Shown here: in pieces, positions 10,810-22,020 of the stretch
How positions within the stretch are numbered: position 1 is the first letter of the stretch
How the letters are laid out: every line of letters starts with the position of its first letter
Assembly: GCF_963966145.1 (NCBI RefSeq)
Contig: NC_091048.1
Location: 15,190,001 to 15,254,000 of the forward strand
Length of the DNA stretch: 64,000 nt
Source of the DNA: Tenebrio molitor
Taxonomy: Eukaryota; Arthropoda; Insecta; Coleoptera; Tenebrionidae
Reading direction: 5' to 3'
Made by a program: the position numbers and the translations under genes
Notes under the pieces: model-generated
Seen by the model: the letters and a program-made list of their open reading frames with translations, nothing else
Databases searched by the model: none
Told to the model about the DNA's origin: nothing

Positions 10810-11186
10810 CAGGTTGTGCAAAAAAGAGACTTTCATAACGTGTTGTACACACTATTTTTTTGCATATCGATGTAAGTTGAGAAATTTGGTCTAAAAGGAT
10901 TTATGAAAAATAACAACAAAAAAATAGCTACGCTTTTTTGACAATCATCTCCAAGGAGATGGAATAAAATTATGCAAAAAAATTGCAAAAAATTGTTCAA
11001 CACGCATTCCGTTTTGGAGTAAACACGCGTCAACCCTGTATAATGAGGACCTTTGAAAGTTGTGTAATATCTCTGGCGTAATGGCCATACACTCATCACG
11101 AATTCTTTGAGTTCTTCAATAGTGAGTACAGGTGTTTGGTAGACTCTTTCTTTTAATACGCCAATGAAAATGTGATGGGGCCCCAT
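10810..11186 (-). pseudogene. IS630/mariner-type transposase C-terminal relic
   Basis: The minus-strand frame begins HHIFIGVLKERVYQTPVLTI and continues EELKEFVMSVW. This corresponds to the DFFLWGxLKxxVYxTPxxTIEEL block of insect mariner-type transposases. The rest of the frame is not recognisable. A TIR-like end, CAGGTTGTGCAAAAA, lies at 10,810, where the 3' end of such an element would be. A similar TCGTGCAAAAAATAC stretch is at about 32,030. No catalytic region is present. Confidence 0.55.
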
Positions 11187-11532
11187 CTTGCTACAACCAC
11201 ATACCCTGTTGTATTGTTCGTGTATTAAGATCCAACTCTTACAACAATAAGAGCTAACTCATTTTGTAAAAAATGTAAATAAATAAAAAATGAAAATATG
11301 TATCTATACCTACGATTTGGATACCTCTGTAGATACAGCTCCACAGCGACCATGGCATTTTTACGACATAGATGATACCCCATACATGAGAAACATGCCC
11401 ACTTTCTAATCGTTTGAGTCATAATAGTTAATAACCAAGTTTTAGCAAAACTGTCAAAGCAAAGTTGATAATTCTCACTTATAATATCCCTCGTGCATTG
11501 ATTATTTCCGGAAATTTTTTCGAATGCATTTC

Positions 11533-11582
11533 TAAAACGTATTAATTAGCCCGAGTGGAACACGAGGGCTAATTACGTTTTG
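11533..11582. repeat. Short hairpin with CGAG loop
   Basis: AAACGTATTAATTAGCCC and GGGCTAATTACGTTTT enclose GAGTGGAACACGA. It is the shortest of the CpG/CGAG hairpins and lacks a clear type-A or type-B end. Confidence 0.6.
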
Positions 11583-12123
11583 CTCTATGGGAAGCAGCTT
11601 TTTGAAGAAATATGTCCTATAGTCTTGACTTCGTTCCTAGTGACATTTTTGAAAACGTTACGGATCCCAAGAGGTTCAACTTACAATGAGAAGTCAAACG
11701 TCGACAACCAATATCCATATAATTATTTTAGGTACTTATTTTTCACGAGGTCATCAACTCATTAATATTGTGTTGATATTGGAATTATAAAATAAAATGT
11801 AAACTAAAATCGGACTTTTTTCGTCAGACAGCCCTCGTACTTCGTACATATTTTCTTCCCTAAACGTAGTAGAAAAATATTTCGCTTGCTGTTTGATATA
11901 ATGACCATGATTCTTGTGACAAATTTTAAATAGTATTTCATCTTTTTCAGTAACTAAATTATAACAATACAACTTGTTGTGAATAACATCTTATCAAGTT
12001 AAAAAAAATTCATAGCTTTGTTACACGAAAAACACCTTTCAGTATTTAAATTAGGTGAAATACGTCAATGCAGTTTCCAATCTAGAACATCCAATCTATT
12101 GTGTAATTTTGTTTTTGTTTCAG

Positions 12124-12339
12124 TAGTTACTACGAGCAGCACAGCCGACTCCCGACGACTTGTGCGTGTAATCTGCCGCCTGATCCCAGATACTGCTATT
12201 ACAAAGCGGTCCCTCAAAACCAAGAGGGGATGTTCAGGAGTTCCACTCACATAACACCAAACTTGAGGACGTGTCCTGACACAAAAGCTGCCTCCGCAGC
12301 CACCATCAAGAAGTATTCCGTCACAGCCAAAACACCAAG
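12124..12339 (+). CDS. Coding exon of the unrecognised Cys-containing protein
   Basis: The acceptor TTTTGTTTCAG and donor CCAAG|GTAATTT bound 216 nt. The frame fixed by the upstream exon stays open for all 71 codons and reads SYYEQHSRLPTTCACNLPPD, then PRYCYYKAVPQNQEGMFRSS and a Thr/Ala-rich end with KKYSVTAKTP. It has four Cys in all: three in its first 30 residues and one in the Thr/Ala-rich half; with the upstream exon this gives seven Cys in about 100 residues. The GC-richer codon use contrasts with the surrounding DNA. The family is not recognised; an extracellular protein is a guess. The exon leaves two bases of a codon for the next exon. Confidence 0.65.
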
Positions 12340-12943
12340 GTAATTTACGACGGGAGAAAAATATTATTTTAACGTTGCCAGAAGTTGCCCGAAATTACGT
12401 AGTTATTCCACTCCATCGATTTGTTCGCGCATATGTGGCTTGCTTCTGGCTCCTCCATTAAATAAAAATTAATAATCTCCCGGCCGTTCGTGCATTTTAA
12501 ATGTACACACCAAAACTAAGTTATTGTCGGACGGCTTCGGCTAATGGACGCTCGTAAATCATAAAAAAAACACGTGAAAATTTCAAGCGTTATTTCTCTT
12601 CAGTACAAAAGAAAGAATCAAGTATTGCTTAATGCCTCTGTAATCTGAAAAAATTGCCCCTGAAAAATGAACTCGTCGGCGAAAGTCGATCCTGACGCTT
12701 TTCGACTCAATCAAAAAGTGCTTTCCAGGCAAATCAGCTTTTAATGGTGAATAGTAGGCGCTGGCTTTTGGTAAATATCTTCGGAATGTTGATCGAACTT
12801 ATGATTGTCATAACAAACGGCAATCAAATTAGCGTTAATAGCCGTACAATGTCCGATAGCACATTTCAGTCACCCGGAACGGCACGATATCATTATACTG
12901 ATCTTTTAACAAAGGAAGGAATGAAAATAGAAGTTCATTAATT

Positions 12944-13219
12944 TTCATTACATTTAATGTTACGATTCTACAAATAACCATTACGAATACATTGCAATCT
13001 TTTTTTATATCCTATATCTTCACAAAGCGTTAATAAACAATGGATAATTTGAAAGCCCCTACAATGTTGTGAAACTGTTACATAAATTTATTTAAGATAT
13101 TTTCCTATTTACTGTAAAATAGGTAGTTGTATATATGTACTACAAATTAAACAAGTTTCAGCATTTGAACGCAGACTAAACGCTTTTTTAAATCAATTTA
13201 ACTGACTTTATCTTACCAG
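12944..13219. other. AT-rich stretch, probable intron
   Basis: No gene or repeat was recognised. Confidence 0.3.
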
Positions 13220-13232
13220 GAGAGGTCGCTAG
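13220..13232 (+). CDS. Candidate last coding exon of the same gene
   Basis: The best downstream acceptor is TTATCTTACCAG ending at 13,219. Joined in phase to the exon at 12,124-12,339, it adds only R-R-G-R and a TAG stop at 13,230-13,232. An alternative is a weaker acceptor near 12,841 that opens a 33-codon frame ending KEGMKIEVH with TAA at 12,939-12,941. The sequence alone cannot decide. Confidence 0.35.
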
Positions 13233-13854
13233 ATGTGCGACGGTTATGGACGGCTTTTTAAACAAAAAAATCAGGGCGGTTGCCCCTACTGCCCATATCA
13301 CCTCCCTGAAAGGAAACGCCCGAACGCTCGTAAATTTACGAGAACAAAATGGTGGGCCAGTCGAAAATTTAAATCTAATTTAATTTTTTATTCACAATTG
13401 GTTAGTAACGTACAGCTTTTATAACCTCTTAAAGGTTAGAAAGTGAGCGATTAGTTACTCGTGTACACATCAACCGATCAGTAATGGTGAAAAAAGGAGT
13501 CAGTAATGAGTCGTAAGCGGTCAGTAATAAAACCCATAACTGATTTGTGGTGGCGCTACTGTCGCACCAATCGCGAAAATCTCTGTACGTTTTTCTGGTA
13601 TCGTAATTTGCTTTTCTCAGGTAAAAGATTTAGTGTTAATTTGTGTGCAGATTTCCGCAGTTCTGGGGAGGGTACACTCTATTTTACTATCGCACATTTT
13701 GTTTGTTAAAAAATGTGAGCAAATGTCAATTTGGTTTGACTTTTGTGAACTAAAATTTAATACAATCTCAATTGTGCGCGCTTACTAAGTTTTAATATTT
13801 TGCCGAAATAAACGATAATATTACGGAGGTTGGTTTTTATTTATTTTTTATTAT

Positions 13855-13940
13855 TATAATGTTGCTTGCTCGAGGGCAAGCCTCTCGGTAAACTATTATT
13901 CTCTCGACAGGACTGGAACACTTTCCTCCTCGATATGTAA
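13855..13940. repeat. Half of a hairpin related to the one at 25.4 kb
   Basis: It shares GGTAAACTAT, then CTCTCGACAGGA-like, then TTTCCTCCTCGATATGTAAT with the right arm of the palindrome at 25,384-25,557. The Helitron at 13,941 starts directly after it, so the other half may have been displaced. Confidence 0.45.
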
Positions 13941-13946
13941 TCTATA

Positions 13947-15426
13947 TACAGGCTGATTCACGTAGCCCGTTCATTAGAAACTTTCTGATTTCCCCAAATC
14001 ATATTAATATGAAAATTGGTAGTTGACTATAATGGACTACTCCAAGTTCAAATGAAATATTTTCAAAATGGTGGCACTTCCGGAAATACCGAAAATCGAC
14101 GCCATCTTTACTTTTTTAAATGGAAAGGCCTCATTTTGACTTCACATTTCGATTCTACGTTAAATTTTGAGTTTAGAACGTCTTTTCGTCAACACTTATT
14201 TGTCATCGTTTTTGACCTATGTCATCTTTTTTGCAATAAAGCGATACTGCAGGGCTTCATTGACAAATTTATAACTCTTGAACCATCGGAAATAAATAAT
14301 TGATTTTTTTTAGTTGAATTCCTAAAGGCCTGGCCGATCTTTTCCGCCATTAGTGAAATTTTTTTATCTATCATACGCCTACTGAAATTTTTCAAAATTG
14401 CTAATCAAAAAATGTTAAAAACTTCATTTTTTTAAATGGCAACCACCATTTGTGACACTAGATATAAATGTAAAATTTAATTCTAAGCCTACTTTTATTA
14501 ACATTGTGTATGCCTATTCCGAGCCGTTTTGGCGTAATTTCGATTTTTTGTGTAAAATATTCTTTTTTTTAATCAAACAATTGTTTTATTTGAATTTTTA
14601 TTCAACAATCACATGCAATAAACAGTAGATAACAACGAAATAATAAAAAATAAGCAATTTAACAAAAAAAATATGTTCAATTAAATCATTTACATTAAAA
14701 TATTTTTTTGTTAATTTGCTTGTTTTTTATTGTTTTGTTGTTATCTAATATTGATTGCAATGCTATTTTTGAATAAAAATTCAAATAAAACAATTGCTTA
14801 TAAAAAAGAATATTTTATTAAAAAATTGAAATTACGCCTAAACGGCTGCAAATGCGCATACATAATGTTAATAGAAGTGGCCTTAAAATTTAATTTTACA
14901 TTTATATCTAGTATCAGAAATGGTAGTTACCATTTAAAAAAATGAAGTTTTCGACATTTTTTTTATTATCAATTTTAAAAAATTGCAGTAGGCGTATGAA
15001 ACATAAAAAAAAACGTTGTTGATAGCGCAAAAAAGCGGACAAATCTTTGGCAAGTCAGTAAAGTAAAAATAAATTATTCATTTCTGATAGTTCAGGAATT
15101 ACAAATTTTTTAATGAAGCCCTGCAACCTCACTTTTTTGCAAAAAAGATGACATAGGTCAAAAACGATGACAGATAAGTATTGACCAAAAGACGTATTAA
15201 ACTCAAAAGTTAACGTAGAATCGAAATGTGAAGTCAAAATGGGGCCTTTCTGTTTAAAAAAACAAAGATGGCATCGATTTCCGGTATTTCCGGAAGTGCC
15301 GCCATTTTGAAAATATTTCATTTGAACTTGGAATAGTCGATTATACTCAACTACCAATTTTCATATTAATATGATTTTGGGAAATCTAAAAGTTTCTAAT
15401 GAAGGGGCTACGTGAATCAGCCTGTA
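13947..15426. mobile_element. Foldback family F, copy 3 (inside Helitron 1)
   Basis: Full length, 1,480 bp, with the same TACAGGCTGATTCACG ends and TA flanks as copies 1 and 2. It is inserted six bases into the 5' end of the Helitron. Confidence 0.85.
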
Positions 15427-15714
15427 TATAAAACAAAGTCGGGTTAGTTACGCTATTTATAACTCAAGAACGGTTGGACAGATTTTTATGATCTTTATAT
15501 TGTTGGATTTGTCTCCGCCCCGATTAGCAGAATAACTATTAAAACATCGAATAACTAACGAAAAAAAAAAAAATATGAAGAAAATTCATTTTGAAAGGTT
15601 ATGTCATCTGTCACAATCTGTCATTGTGCGCGCATCGACAATTTGAACTTAATTGAGATTTAACGTCAGCTGAGTTTTAACACCAAGTGTGATCAATGGT
15701 GTTCAACAACACCT

Positions 15715-16200
15715 ACTTTTGCATTGTACAGGGTGCGACAACATAACTTCCTTTTTTGAAATGCGGGCTATTCAGACTGTAGGGGTAGTAATGGGACGGG
15801 AGTGGTTTCATTCGGAAGCAGTGGTTTTCAAGATTTGTTCCCTATTCCTGTCAGCTGCCATCATGCATTGGAAGAGTGGAAAGCCTGCGTTTGCCGTCGA
15901 GGTCTACTTTTCAAACTGATTTTCTGTGATCGCAACCCTTCCGAAATTGCTTCAATGTTGGGTCGTGTCCCGAACCAGAAATCAATTGTTACATGGGTCA
16001 CTACGTTCAGACCATGATTTCAGATAAACCGGGAGTGCGACAAGACGAAGAACTGGAGTCTCACCTCAATAAGGGGCAATTTGTAGTGGAGAGCCCGCTC
16101 GCCGGATTTGTCCCCTGGCAATTTTGTTTGTTTTTTTTAATCTCGCGTTTATATCAACCATCAAAGGACTCTACAAAGCCAACATCCGTGCAGGAACATA
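15715..16200 (+). pseudogene. Transposase remnant carried in Helitron 1
   Basis: A TIR-like TACAGGGTGCGACAACATAA at about 15,727 is followed by an N-terminal piece (KSGKPAFAVEVYFSN in one frame, GRVPNQKSIVTWVTTFR in another) like the helix-turn-helix region of insect IS630/mariner-type transposases. A short C-terminal piece with SRLYQPSKD follows. The catalytic middle is absent and the frame shifts several times. The same remnant is in Helitron 2. Confidence 0.6.
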
Positions 16201-16648
16201 CCCGCTGCTATGTTATGGGCATGGCTAACGCTAGAAATGGGCTTATTCACTTATTCAGTGTATCGCACCTGTATTTAACTAATTATGCATTTAAGTACTT
16301 ACGTCAACTGTCTGTAATTATTTAAATGCTACCCCAAGTAATGCTACGTCGCGGGGGAAGCTGTTTTAGGGCTGAACATTTATTGCTGTGCGGCATACCT
16401 AACCTCGAAACTATCAAACAAAAACAAGTGAAGAGTGCATCCAAACCATCAAACCAACAAACCAGTGGAACAAAATCTTCATCTACAAAATGTTTTCAAC
16501 AAACACGCATATGCTTAGTAATTCTCTTTCCAATTTTTGATTTAATTTTCCATATTTTCTTCCCGTCAGATGTTGACTGCATCCCAACCAAACTCATTAA
16601 AATATTCAATCCGTTTATGGTAATTGTTAATTCCGGATTATTTTTATA

Positions 16649-16816
16649 CAGTGAATTTTTTTATCATTGAACCATAGAGATTTTCATGGTATAAAGTATA
16701 AACTTTATTTCGCGTCAATGGTGTTTCTATTGCTAATTTCAAAATTATTTTTCGGACATGAAATAAAGTTTACACCATGTCAATCCCTATGGTTCATTGA
16801 TAAAAAATTCACTACA
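16649..16816. mobile_element. Palindromic MITE in Helitron 1
   Basis: AGTGAATTTTTTTATCATTG and the inverted partner CAATGAACC..TAGTGAAT-type right end enclose about 170 bp that is mostly palindromic (AACTTTATTTC against GAAATAAAGTT). Confidence 0.7.
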
Positions 16817-17037
16817 TAGTTAGTTACAATTCGGGACACAGCAATTTGCTCTACTACTCATTATACTATCACTTCTTGCAAATGAATTTACTGAAAAAAC
16901 TTAATTTTTCAGTACTCATCAATGAATTGTCGTAAATTCATGGGAGTTAATCACATTTGCACATCACGTGACGTGAATACCAATAATCTCCGTCAGAGGG
17001 CGTAGTGCTTAGCATTAAATTTAAATATTGGGTGATT

Positions 17038-17310
17038 CAAAATGATTGTGGCCAAGTATGGCAACTATGTACGAAAATTTATGTGGCAACTGTGTGGGTA
17101 GGGTAGAGTTTGGTAGAGTTGACATTTCCTTGACAGTTCATAGTCGCGCAATTTTGTAAGTTGTCGAATCAATGTGTAATGGAATTGAAAAAATCAATGC
17201 ACGCTCATGAAATGTCATACAAATGTCAACTCTACCCCATTCACACAGTTGCCACATAAATTTTCGTACATAGTTGCCATACTTGGCCACAATCATTTTG
17301 AATCACCCAG
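17038..17310. mobile_element. Palindromic MITE P1, copy 1 (in Helitron 1)
   Basis: TTGGGTGATTCAAAATGATT and its inverse at the right end are flanked by TA. The arms pair for about 80 bp through GGCAACTGTGTGGGTA. The sister copy is at 48,971-49,250. The flanking Helitron sequence is continuous with Helitron 2 on either side, which confirms the insertion. Confidence 0.85.
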
Positions 17311-17714
17311 TATGTGTAAGCATTAAATTTGTGTATGCATTAAATCATTAAATTTCAATTAATTTTTTTTATTCATTTTATCTTAATAAAAAAACTTCAT
17401 TCAATTCAGCTAATAAGTTAACACAACATTTATTGATTCTGAGGCGGTACGAAGTTCGCCGGGTCAGCTAGTATACTATAAACTAACGTCTGTAATAATT
17501 AAATTCGCATTGTTTGCCATAACATTTATAATCCGAAACTTGTTTCACCGTTTAAACGTGTGTTTATTCATTTAGGTATAAAATAGTATAATTTTCAACG
17601 ATATTGCACTACAAAATAACAAAATATAGAATGAATTAAAACTAAAATATCTTAAGGTATTTCGTTAATAAATAACTGTGACTGGTCAAGTCCAACATGA
17701 GTCTGTGTTAATAT

Positions 17715-17815
17715 AGTTATTTATGTATTAAGGGCATAATTAGGAGATTATGGCACGAGGGAATGTTTATGCCCGTGGTATATACAACGTTTTATTCTAT
17801 AGTGTGAACATAAAG
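17715..17815. repeat. Type-B hairpin, short
   Basis: The left end is ATAGTTATTTATGTATTAAG, the arms GGGCATAA/TTTATGCCC, the loop contains GGCACGAGGG, and the right end is ACAACGTTTTATTCTAT. Confidence 0.7.
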
Positions 17816-18555
17816 TTTGGAACAAAATTCATAGTAGCGTTATGTGATGTTTTTTGGAAAATTGCTCGGACAAGTCGATTTTATTTTGAAAAATGCCATC
17901 CTGTGACGTACAACTTGTTTAAATGACGTCATTGGTTTTTGCTCAATGATGTCATCACCAATTTTTTTAAATGGCAACCTCCACTTTTTGATAGACCTTC
18001 CTACTACCTAAACGATGAATGAAAAAAATTGGTACCTTACATACCAATTTTTTTTGAGAAAATGGCAAATTTTATTTTAAAAAATTAATTTAATTTTTTA
18101 TGTAAAAATTTTAATTGACCTCAAACAAATACAAACAACCATCTAAGGTTAACAATAAAGTTTAACGCAAATGTTGAAATGATTCCCTGCCAACCATTTG
18201 GCACTTACCGACACTTTGTACACTGCGCTCAATAATGTCAGGGCTTTTCGTTCCATTTTAGAGCGAATTCGCTGCAGTAAATCTTCTAAATTGTTTGGTC
18301 GATTAAAATAAACCTTCCGTTTTAAATAAACCCATAAAAAGGAAAAATACATTAAAAATTAAATTAAATTTTTGAAATAAAAATTGCCATTTTCTCAAAA
18401 AAATTGTTATGTAAGGTACCAATTTTTTTCATTCATCATTTAGGTAGTAGGAAGGTCTATCAGAAAGAGATGAAAAAAGTGGAGGTTGCCATTCAAAAAA
18501 TTGGTGATGACGTCATTGGTTTTTACGCAATGACGTCATCACCATTATTGACTAA
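17800..18555. mobile_element. Element with inverted 3' tails around a transposase relic
   Basis: The segment at about 17,930-18,080 (with ACGTCATTGG, GGCAACCTCCACTTTTT and TAAACGATGAATGAAAAAAA) recurs inverted at 18,360-18,550. Between them lies a minus-strand transposase tail. The left part also matches 36,687-37,040. It looks like a fold-back derivative of a mariner-type element. Confidence 0.6.
18149..18352 (-). pseudogene. Mariner-type transposase C-terminal relic
   Basis: The minus-strand frame starts SFLWVYLKRKVYFNRPNNLE and continues DLLQRIRSKMERKALTLLS. This is the DFFLWGxLKxKVYFNRPxNLEDLxxRI block followed by the C-terminal helix and a NHFNI (family: GGxHFExL) end. About 67 codons remain of a roughly 350-residue protein. 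Confidence 0.7.
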
Positions 18556-18559
18556 AATA

Positions 18560-19170
18560 GAATGAACATCATTTATTTCAAAAAAATAATGATGAACCTA
18601 TTGTTGAGAATAATCTTTGTAAAAAATGAAATTAATCATTGTTTTGATGCACTTCATCAATAACGATTAAACCGAACATTCCTTTTTCGTGACTTAAATA
18701 CCAATAAAATTCAATTATTAATAAACGGAATATCGCATTCCCGCCATTTTTATTACTTTCAGAATTTTAATAACAACACTTAAGTCTTAAGATTACGAGT
18801 ATACGCCGCATTTTAGAGAACGGAATCGTTTTTAAAACAAGAACACCATTAGTACAGTTAAAGCGAACTCAGCTTATAAGAACATCTTACTTGAGTCGTA
18901 CTTTTTTCGTGTAGACGAGTTCGCCCTGCTAGGTGGAGCAAGATCGTAAATTACACCACTTCACAAAACACTTTATCAAGCCAAGTCAGGATAAAGACGG
19001 AAAGCTTTCCTGGATATCTCTCTTCACTAGACAGCACTCTGATAGTAGGTGTTAAATTAAAATGCAGATGTCTGTAGGTATGTTAAACTCTTCCATCAAA
19101 GGTTATTCTGAAAAAATACCTACGCATTAGAAGCCTAGCAGCATTTCTTTCAGAAATTTTCTACAGACAC
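18560..19170. other. AT-rich intergenic stretch
   Basis: I see no gene or strong repeat here. Confidence 0.3.
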
Positions 19171-19175
19171 GTGTA

Positions 19176-19294
19176 CAATGGCCGGCAATAAAAACTAGCC
19201 ATCACTTTTCTGTCCCGTCAAAATCCAAATGTGTAATTAATGCTTTAATAACACTGACATTTAAATGATGGCTAACTTTTTTTGTCGCCCACTG
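19176..19294. mobile_element. Small TA-flanked MITE
   Basis: CAATGGCCGGCAATAAAAAC at the left and the diverged inverse (GTCGCCCACTG) at the right share ACTAGCCATCA/TGATGGCTA inside. It is 119 bp, flanked by TA. Confidence 0.7.
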
Positions 19295-19453
19295 TACATA
19301 CCTACTACATAAATGCATTTTTATAAGTAATTTTTAAAGTTATTAGTAACGTTACGATACGCCGTTTTTACTACAGCAAATTTAATAACTTATCTTAAAA
19401 AGAAGAATTTCTACATTCCAAAATTGTCATTGGGAAAATTGTTCATATTTCAG

Positions 19454-19577
19454 GGGCCTAATTCTTCTCTAAAGGATAATCCTGAGTGTGAATTTTTTCG
19501 ACCTGTTAATTTAGCTCTCATTCCACGTCTTATGCTCCACCGGGACAATGTTGGTCGTGACTTGATTATTTATTCAG
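19454..19577 (+). CDS. Candidate coding exon, unlinked
   Basis: ATATTTCAG precedes and GTACGC follows a 124-nt open stretch reading GPNSSLKDNPECEFFRPVNL and then IPRLMLHRDNVGRDLIIYS. Residue composition is protein-like and both splice sites are acceptable. I could not link it to another exon, and no family was recognised; it could also be a relic. Confidence 0.25.
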
Positions 19578-19794
19578 GTACGCGAAAACGTTGGAGAGCT
19601 ATAACATTAGAGCTTAATTAACTAACTTCATGTGCTTCGAACACTACCTGTACAAGACGAATCAAATATTCTGATTTACAAAAATTTTCAACTTCTCTCC
19701 TTCGACTAGGGAAAAAAGAAAGCAAATTTCAGATTTTGTGTTTTGAATTTTTTACATGTAGTGTACTTAATTGTTCGTTGTTTGTGTACAAACG

Positions 19795-20010
19795 TGACTG
19801 CGGGGAACAATATATTCGATTGCACTTTCCGGACGACGACGGTTATTCCGGTAACCGGATCGTCCGGATGTCACCCTCACACGTAAGCTCCAGCGAAGTC
19901 CGGTTTTCGCGTCGCCTCACGCCGCATATTGGATCAGTTAGTCGAGTGGAAGTTTCTTGTGCGCCCGCAGGGACAGACGAAAAACGCATTTCTTTCAATT
20001 TCAACAGTGT
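19795..20010. promoter_or_regulatory. CpG-rich island, possible promoter or 5' exon
   Basis: About 215 bp are clearly richer in G+C and CpG than the surroundings (for example CCGGACGACGACGG, GTCGCCTCACGCCGC, GTGCGCCCGCAGGG). A plus-strand ATGTCACCCTCACAC is followed by a donor-like GTAAGC. An insect initiator-like TCAGTT lies near 19,936. Open frames run on both strands, so coding or promoter function cannot be decided. Confidence 0.3.
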
Positions 20011-20128
20011 ATAAGCTTTTTGTATCGAGCTTTGGAGAAAATCACGTACACGCTGTTATTTACATAAATCAACAGATATGCCCGAAATGCTTGCTACACA
20101 TTCGATGATTCGATGAAGTACTCGTAAT

Positions 20129-21974
20129 CAGTGGCGGCTCGTCAGGGGTGGCAGTGCCCACCCAAAACCAAATGACATATATTTTTTTTAATTTATGAAT
20201 TTTAATTTTTAAATTTACCAATTATTTAATTGATGATTTGTTATTACAAAGTAAATGTTTTTATAGGTACATCAAAACATTTCCAAGGCGAATTTTTGTC
20301 AGGGTAGACATGTCTTCCCTGAGAGGTGTTCGTTGAAATATGAAAGCTCTACGCGTATTATGGCTAACCGTGCGAAACTGCGAAAGAAAGAGACCGAAGT
20401 AGAAACGTTTGTTTAAGCTTGAGTAATTAAGGCAAGACATGTCTGCCCTGAGTGAAAAGCATTCATTTGTACATACATTTTATTTAATTTCTCCCAACCT
20501 GTTCAATTGATTTATTCCAAATTTTGTGTAATAATATTTAGGGCTAAGATACATTGAAATAACTAGTAATTGTGAGAAATTATTCACTTAATTTTAAATA
20601 AAAAAAATATTAAAATAATTTTTCTTTGACCAAGATTTAATTTTTGCAAAACGCTGGCGTTATTCCTAAAAATATAAAAAAAAATTATAAAAGAAAGTTG
20701 AATATCAGAGAAAAATCTTCAAAAACCTCCGCGACAGCATATGTCTAAAATAAACCATAAAGCTATTAAAACGATAATAAATAAATTCATTCGTATAATA
20801 CTCGTACTCTCGTAGCAGGCCAGACATGTCTTCCCTGTAACTTCGTCAAGAATCGGTACCTAATCGGTAACGTCCGCACAACTTAGTCGTTGGCAAGATC
20901 GTTGGTTTTCGTGTGGTAATTCGTCAATTCGTCACGAAGAATTTGCGAGAATTAGTAAGAAATAACGGTGATTTGGTTAATTATTTAATGACAAACGCGT
21001 TTAATTATCGTACGATGACAAAGTTTTTATTAAACAATTAGACAGGCGAACCCCTTCATTAAATTCATTCTAATCGTAAATTTAATTCATCGTGTCATTG
21101 GCTGACGGGTAGTGAAATCAAAAGTATTTTTTTTTGCTGGCCCTGTCTTTTGTTCAACAATTCCAAATTAAAAAGCCCATCGTGTACGACAGGAGTCGAT
21201 AATTTGAAGACGGTCGAAAAACACGGGAAATCTAAAGACCATACGTATGCGGCCTTAAAATTAAAATTATTTGGAAAGCAAAACATAGAAAATTCTTTGG
21301 AAAAGTAATCGGGAAATTAAGACGTCTCATCGATAGGACAATTTTTTTGGATACCCAAGAATTGAGCTTTTCGAGGTCACAATAAAAAAGAAGACTCGTC
21401 AAATCGCGGTAATTATAGGGAACTCGCGGAATTCTTGTCTTCTTATGATTCAACACAATAGATCAATTTCGACTAAATAATCTCAGTCAAATTTCGATAG
21501 AAAAAGAATTAATAAAATCATTGCGTAAAACGCATACATTTTTTGACCAGGTAATCGATTATTTCGCCGATCGATTTAATTTATAAAAAAATGTAACATC
21601 ATTTTTTGTTCATATTTATTTTAGTTTAGTTAATAAGAATGTTATATTTTGTTTTTTATTTTATTTAGAATTTATTTTATGTACTTTATTGAGAATTTAT
21701 TTTTTGTTTTATGTTTATGGAAAATTTGTTATTTTTGTTGACTCTATATTAACACTCTCATCACTTCCATAATAACAAATAACACTTCCTATTCCTAATT
21801 CCTTTCCCGGCAAGAGATTTTCTGAACCTTCCCGTAGGTTCTTGCTGGACACTGCAATTAGCAGTGACTAACACAGAAATTCCTTTCCAGCAATTACAAC
21901 AAACATAATAAAAAATGTAATAATAACATTAAAATGTCTGCCCACCCAGCCAAAAATGTTACGAGCCGCCACTG
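20129..21974 (+). mobile_element. hAT-like element 1 with exact 8-bp target duplication
   Basis: The TIR CAGTGGCGGCTCGT (start) and ACGAGCCGCCACTG (end) are perfect 14-bp inverted copies. The 8 bp CTCGTAAT precede (20,121-20,128) and follow (21,975-21,982), which is the hAT signature. It carries three copies of AGACATGTCTKCCCTG near 20,308, 20,427 and 20,823, and a decayed transposase piece at about 21,095-21,460. Confidence 0.9.
21095..21460 (+). pseudogene. hAT transposase fragment (zinc-finger/DUF4371-like N-terminal part)
   Basis: In the plus direction one frame reads HWLTGSEIKSIFFCWPCLLF and then GVDNLKTVEKHGKSKDHTYA. This is the W-(N)-x-FCWPCLLF...KHxxSxxH pattern of the TTF/BED-like zinc finger of ZMYM/DUF4371 hAT transposases. 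A frame change later gives LRRLIDRTIFL...QELSF and then KKEDSSNRGNYRELAEFLSS, also typical of that family. Stops and two frameshifts separate the pieces, and the RNase-H-like catalytic domain is missing. It belongs to the hAT-like element around it. Confidence 0.7.
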
Positions 21975-22020
21975 CTCGTAATGAAATCAAGTTTGTTGGT
22001 CAAGCAGTCAAAGAAACAGA

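Larger units (their letters stand above)
13941..17471 (+). mobile_element. Helitron 1, non-autonomous, with nested insertions
   Basis: The 3' end is a short hairpin (GGCGGTACGAAGTTCGCCGG) followed by GTCAGCTAG, and the next base is T. The 5' end TCTATATA is separated from its continuation TATAAAACAAAGTCGGGTTA by foldback copy 3 (13,947-15,426); removing that with its TA restores a typical insect Helitron start, preceded by A. Insertion between A and T fits the Helitron rule. No Rep/helicase frame is present. Further insertions sit at 16,649-16,816 and 17,038-17,310. From about 15,503 it matches Helitron 2 (27,439 onward). Confidence 0.8.

Noticed and set aside
12065..12250. Minus-strand frame opposite the exon at 12,124
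   Set aside because: The plus exon fits splice phase with the one at 7,899; the minus frame is a shadow.
13233..13424. Plus-strand 63-codon frame MCDGYGRLFKQKN...
   Set aside because: Protein-like at first sight, but it has no supporting splice signals and follows the better acceptor that ends at a stop at 13,232.
9856..15357. Recurrent open frames of 89-100 codons in the foldback F copies (for example 9,856-10,125, 14,016-14,303, 15,055-15,357)
   Set aside because: They recur in both arms and in all copies because the DNA is an inverted repeat. No family motif, no start-site logic, and stops differ between copies.
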